Source: an uncultured Flavobacteriia bacterium
GTDB taxonomy: Bacteria > Bacteroidota > Bacteroidia > Flavobacteriales > Flavobacteriaceae
Length of the DNA: 6,322 bases
Direction of reading: 5' to 3'
Assembly (NCBI GenBank): GCA_946482495.1
Contig: CAMLRV010000139.1
Span: 1 to 6,322 of the forward strand
Made by a program: the position numbers and the translations under genes. This document shows positions 6,293 through 6,322 of the stretch, one piece after another. Position 1 is the stretch's first letter. Every line of letters begins with the position of its first letter. The notes beneath the pieces were generated by a model that did no database searches, was not told where the DNA came from, and saw only the letters and a list, made by a program, of their open reading frames with translations.

Positions 6293-6322
6293 TAAAAATT
6301 AAATAATTAAGGTCGGATGCGA

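Noticed and set aside
6293..6322. Possible start of a terminator hairpin (GGTCGGATGCGA) at the window edge
   Set aside because: The sequence is cut off, so neither a full stem nor a T-run can be seen; only a three-base TCG/CGA pairing is visible.

Overview
The window looks like a chromosomal stretch of a low-GC Bacteroidetes, most probably a Flavobacterium-like member of the Flavobacteriia. The evidence is the AT-rich sequence, A-rich leaders without Shine-Dalgarno motifs, a perfect TAnnTTTG-type -7 promoter element, and a C-terminal type IX secretion (T9SS) sorting domain on the last protein. I see no RNA gene, CRISPR array, insertion sequence or integrase.

All five genes lie on the + strand. 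Bases 1-404 hold the 3' end of an ABC-F ATPase (ribosome-associated, Uup-like coiled-coil tail). Next is a small class I SAM-dependent methyltransferase (467-1318), then an ABC transporter ATPase of the LolD/MacB type without its permease (1379-2083). Gaps of about 60-90 bases separate them, and a short low-complexity repeat fills most of the first gap.

The second half is an envelope or secreted-protein pair. A 604-residue exported diheme cytochrome c peroxidase/MauG-family protein (2171-3985) has an all-helical N-terminal extension that resembles the imelysin/EfeO fold. A perfect 10-bp inverted repeat sits just in front of its start codon. A 731-residue secreted protein (4097-6292) follows behind its own probable promoter. 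It combines an N-terminal jelly-roll domain, a PhoX-like (DUF839) beta-propeller phosphatase domain and a T9SS type A sorting tail.

The first three genes look like ordinary housekeeping neighbours with no obvious shared pathway. The peroxidase and the PhoX-like protein both act outside the cytoplasm, one in the periplasm and one at or beyond the outer membrane. Their adjacency suggests a functional link (redox or metal handling, phosphate scavenging, or MauG-style modification of a partner), but nothing in the sequence proves it. No gap exceeds 300 bases; the longest (3986-4096) holds a probable promoter and no convincing terminator.
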